A stretch of DNA of 64,000 nt. Origin: Actinomycetota bacterium (lineage in GTDB: Bacteria; Actinomycetota; Coriobacteriia; Anaerosomatales; Anaerosomataceae). The stretch spans positions 1-64,000 of the forward strand of contig SBEH01000002.1 of NCBI GenBank assembly GCA_009668945.1. Reading direction: 5' to 3'. Of this stretch, positions 62,585-64,000 are shown piece by piece. Positions within the stretch are counted from its first letter, which is position 1. Each line of letters starts with the position of its first letter. Made by a program: the position numbers and the translations under genes. The notes under the pieces are model-generated. The model ran no database searches. It had not been told where the DNA came from and was given only the letters and a program-made list of their open reading frames with translations.

Positions 62585-62845
62585 CTACTCGGTGCCGCCG
62601 AGGGCGGTGGGAATCACGGATCGGACTGCGCCGGAGACGGCGTCGGCCTTTAGGAGGGTGATGCAGCAGATCGAGCCGTCGCTGCCGCGGTAGCTCACCA
62701 GCGCCATGCGCTCGCCCGGTCCGATGCCTGCGCGCATGCGCAGGTCCTTCGGCAAGACGAGCTGGCCGCGCTCGTCCACGCTCACCACTGCCTCGAGAGC
62801 GCAGCACTCCTGTGTGGCGCATGCCCCGGGTTTCGGCGTCGACAT
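62585..62845 (-). CDS. AbrB/SpoVT-type DNA-binding protein
   Basis: This 86-residue protein has a short Cys-containing N-terminus (CATQECC) and a swapped-hairpin AbrB domain (VSVDERGQLVLPKDLRMRAG), with a further CC in the C-terminal part (SICCITL). The four extra cysteines suggest that it may sense arsenic or another metal. Similar AbrB-like proteins accompany arsM and hgcAB genes. It starts at ATG 62845 and is the first gene of a two-gene operon with arsM. Confidence 0.85.
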   Translation of the reverse strand: MSTPKPGACATQECCALEAVVSVDERGQLVLPKDLRMRAGIGPGERMALVSYRGSDGSICCITLLKADAVSGAVRSVIPTALGGTE

Positions 62846-62877
62846 GGGATTCCCCAATCAGCACGTTCAGTAGAATC

Positions 62878-62906
62878 AGAATAGTACGAATCCTACGCTG
62901 CCGCAA
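62878..62906 (-). promoter_or_regulatory. Predicted promoter of the AbrB-arsM operon
   Basis: On the minus strand, TTGCGG (62906-62901), a 17-base spacer and TATTCT (62883-62878) lie 33 bases upstream of the AbrB-like ATG. Repeated GATTC/TATTC/GATTC around the -10 could be a regulator site. Confidence 0.5.
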
Positions 62907-62987
62907 GACGTCGAAAGGGCGTACCGCACCTACCGCTGCATCCGGAGCGCTATCATCGGTTCGTGGCCCCTAGACTCGAGGTACCGA

Positions 62988-63626
62988 ATGAATCTCGACA
63001 CCGGCTTTCGTCCGTCAGTGCACGGCTTCGGATTCGCGAACACCTGGCGCGACACGCTGCTCGGCGTGGTGCAGTCCCGAGGTCGCTGCGGCGGGATGGT
63101 CTTCGCTGCACTGGACGCGTTCGCCGCGGACACGTCGCTGCCGCCGGGATCGTCGGCCCGGGACCTGCCCTCGTACGACTCGACGCTCGCGCGTGCCATC
63201 GCGCGCAGGCAGTGGGAGAGCGTGGGCGTGAGGCGTGGCAAGAACCTCGCGCGGTTCGTCCGGTACACGTATCTGCCGAGCGCCGGTCCGCTCGGGATCG
63301 GCACCGCGACCCGACGGGAGCTGCTCCGGCTCTTCGACGGCCTGCGGGCCGGATGGCCGGTACCTCTAGGGATGGTGAGCGCACTCGGCCTTCCTCACAT
63401 CGCGACCAACCACCAGGTGCTCGCGTACGCCGCCGACTTCGGCGAGAAGCGCGTCACCGTGCGCGTCTACGACCCGAACCACCCGCGGCGCGATGACGTG
63501 ACGCTGGATGTGCCGTTGGATGCCGGGGAACCGGTGGTCGAGCACTGGGGGAACCGCGTGAGAGTCTGGCGCGGCTTCTTCATCGAGAGCTACGTGCCGA
63601 AGTCACCCGCGGGCGGTAGAGCGTGA
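62988..63626 (+). CDS. Papain-like fold protein, possible cysteine protease, unknown substrate
   Basis: This 212-residue soluble protein has GRCGGMVFAALDAF near residues 32-45, a Cys at the start of a helix as in papain-like enzymes, TNHQVLAYA near 140 as candidate catalytic His, and YDPNHP near 160 as candidate Asp/Asn. The order Cys-His-Asp fits a papain-like triad, but I recognise no named family and there is no signal peptide. GAGGTA precedes the ATG. It overlaps the next gene by 4 bases (GTGA). Confidence 0.65.
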   Translation: MNLDTGFRPSVHGFGFANTWRDTLLGVVQSRGRCGGMVFAALDAFAADTSLPPGSSARDLPSYDSTLARAIARRQWESVGVRRGKNLARFVRYTYLPSAGPLGIGTATRRELLRLFDGLRAGWPVPLGMVSALGLPHIATNHQVLAYAADFGEKRVTVRVYDPNHPRRDDVTLDVPLDAGEPVVEHWGNRVRVWRGFFIESYVPKSPAGGRA

Positions 63627-63991
63627 CCGCCGCGCCCGGGGCGGAGCGGCCGACCCGTGGCCTGAGAAACGCGCTGCGGGCGGGAGGGGTCATCTGGCTG
63701 GTTCTCGCGATGGGGATCGCGTCGGGCATCGTGCCCGTCGGCGTCGGGAACGTCCTCGCCAGATTCGTCATCGGCCTGCTGCTCGCCTGCGACGGCGGAG
63801 CCTTCCTGCTCGCCGGGCGCTGGTACGTGCCCGATCGCCGCGGGCCGGCGATGTTCGCCTCCGGCCTCGTTGCGCTCAATCTCGTGCTCACGCTGACCGG
63901 CGATCTAGGCATCGCAGGCATTGTCGGGATCGGGCTTCTCGGCGCGTTGCTGGCACTACTGCTGTACGACATCGCGACCGCACGCGATTGA
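63623..63991 (+). CDS. Small polytopic membrane protein
   Basis: This 122-residue protein has about four hydrophobic segments (roughly residues 20-38, 45-63, 76-92 and 96-115) and a short basic N-terminus. No family is recognised. It begins at GTG 63623, overlapping the papain-like protein gene by 4 bases, so it is translationally coupled. It ends 9 bases before the window edge. Confidence 0.7.
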   Translation: MTAAPGAERPTRGLRNALRAGGVIWLVLAMGIASGIVPVGVGNVLARFVIGLLLACDGGAFLLAGRWYVPDRRGPAMFASGLVALNLVLTLTGDLGIAGIVGIGLLGALLALLLYDIATARD

Positions 63992-64000
63992 GTACTGCAC

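Noticed and set aside
61695-62906. Longer 403-codon version of arsM
   Set aside because: The first 124 codons are Arg-rich shadow sequence over the AbrB-like gene; ATG 62534 has a good ribosome binding site and the family N-terminus.

Overview
High-GC chromosomal DNA with dense, short-spaced genes, frequent GTG/TTG starts and strong GGAGG ribosome binding sites. PafB/PafC-type WYL regulators, a 6C-like small RNA, reverse rubrerythrin, a predicted selenocysteine MsrA, AhbC/AhbD/NirJ-type radical SAM chemistry and a CDGSH protein together suggest an anaerobic or microaerophilic actinobacterium. My best guess is the Coriobacteriia (environmental Anaerosomatales/OPB41-like lineages); this is inference from gene content, since no rRNA lies in the window. 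I see no prophage, insertion sequence, CRISPR array or replication origin.

Layout. 1-5.8 kb: helicase-nuclease pair addB (cut by the window edge) and addA. 5.8-8.7 kb, minus strand: rlmN, reverse rubrerythrin and an HtrA protease. 8.8-13.3 kb: membrane protein plus ddl, a CHASE4/PAS histidine kinase and a membrane-anchored protein. 13.4-18.4 kb: an exonuclease-DinG helicase, the pafBC pair and a 6C-like RNA. 18.5-25.8 kb: two membrane proteins, a Crp/Fnr remnant, a YgbA-like nitric-oxide-response protein with a ferredoxin and a small haem protein, an M28-like peptidase with altered metal ligands, a diguanylate cyclase and a DUF1461 protein. 25.9-29.8 kb: potassium uptake (two TrkA, an unlisted 49-residue membrane peptide, TrkH) and a lipoprotein. 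29.8-35.3 kb: tRNA-Gly(CCC), an M23 peptidase and the rpsF-ssb-rpsR-DUF2232-rplI-dnaB cluster. 35.3-40 kb: an FAD oxidoreductase, a chemoreceptor, a GerMN lipoprotein and a Cys-rich protein. 40.2-46.6 kb: purA, purD and purE interleaved with two secreted DUF5648 proteins and a HemW-like radical SAM enzyme. 46.6-54.1 kb: DUF427, an ornithine cyclodeaminase-like TIGR00300 protein, msrA/msrB, a histidine kinase cluster, rsgA and hisG. 54-64 kb: a radical SAM/SPASM protein, a small transcription unit with a 13-codon frame, a flavodoxin, typA, an acetyltransferase, a membrane/spermidine-synthase-like fusion, a CDGSH protein, an arsenite methyltransferase with an AbrB-like regulator, and a papain-like protein.

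The most striking observation is msrA at 48592-49041. Its catalytic cysteine codon is an in-frame UGA, followed 15 bases later by a compact GC hairpin with a GUU loop, as expected for a bacterial SECIS. A conventional annotation would start it downstream at 48661 and lose the active site. Next are the 6C-like RNA upstream of pafB, the short transcription unit at 55455-55701, and a 49-codon gene sitting exactly between trkA and trkH.
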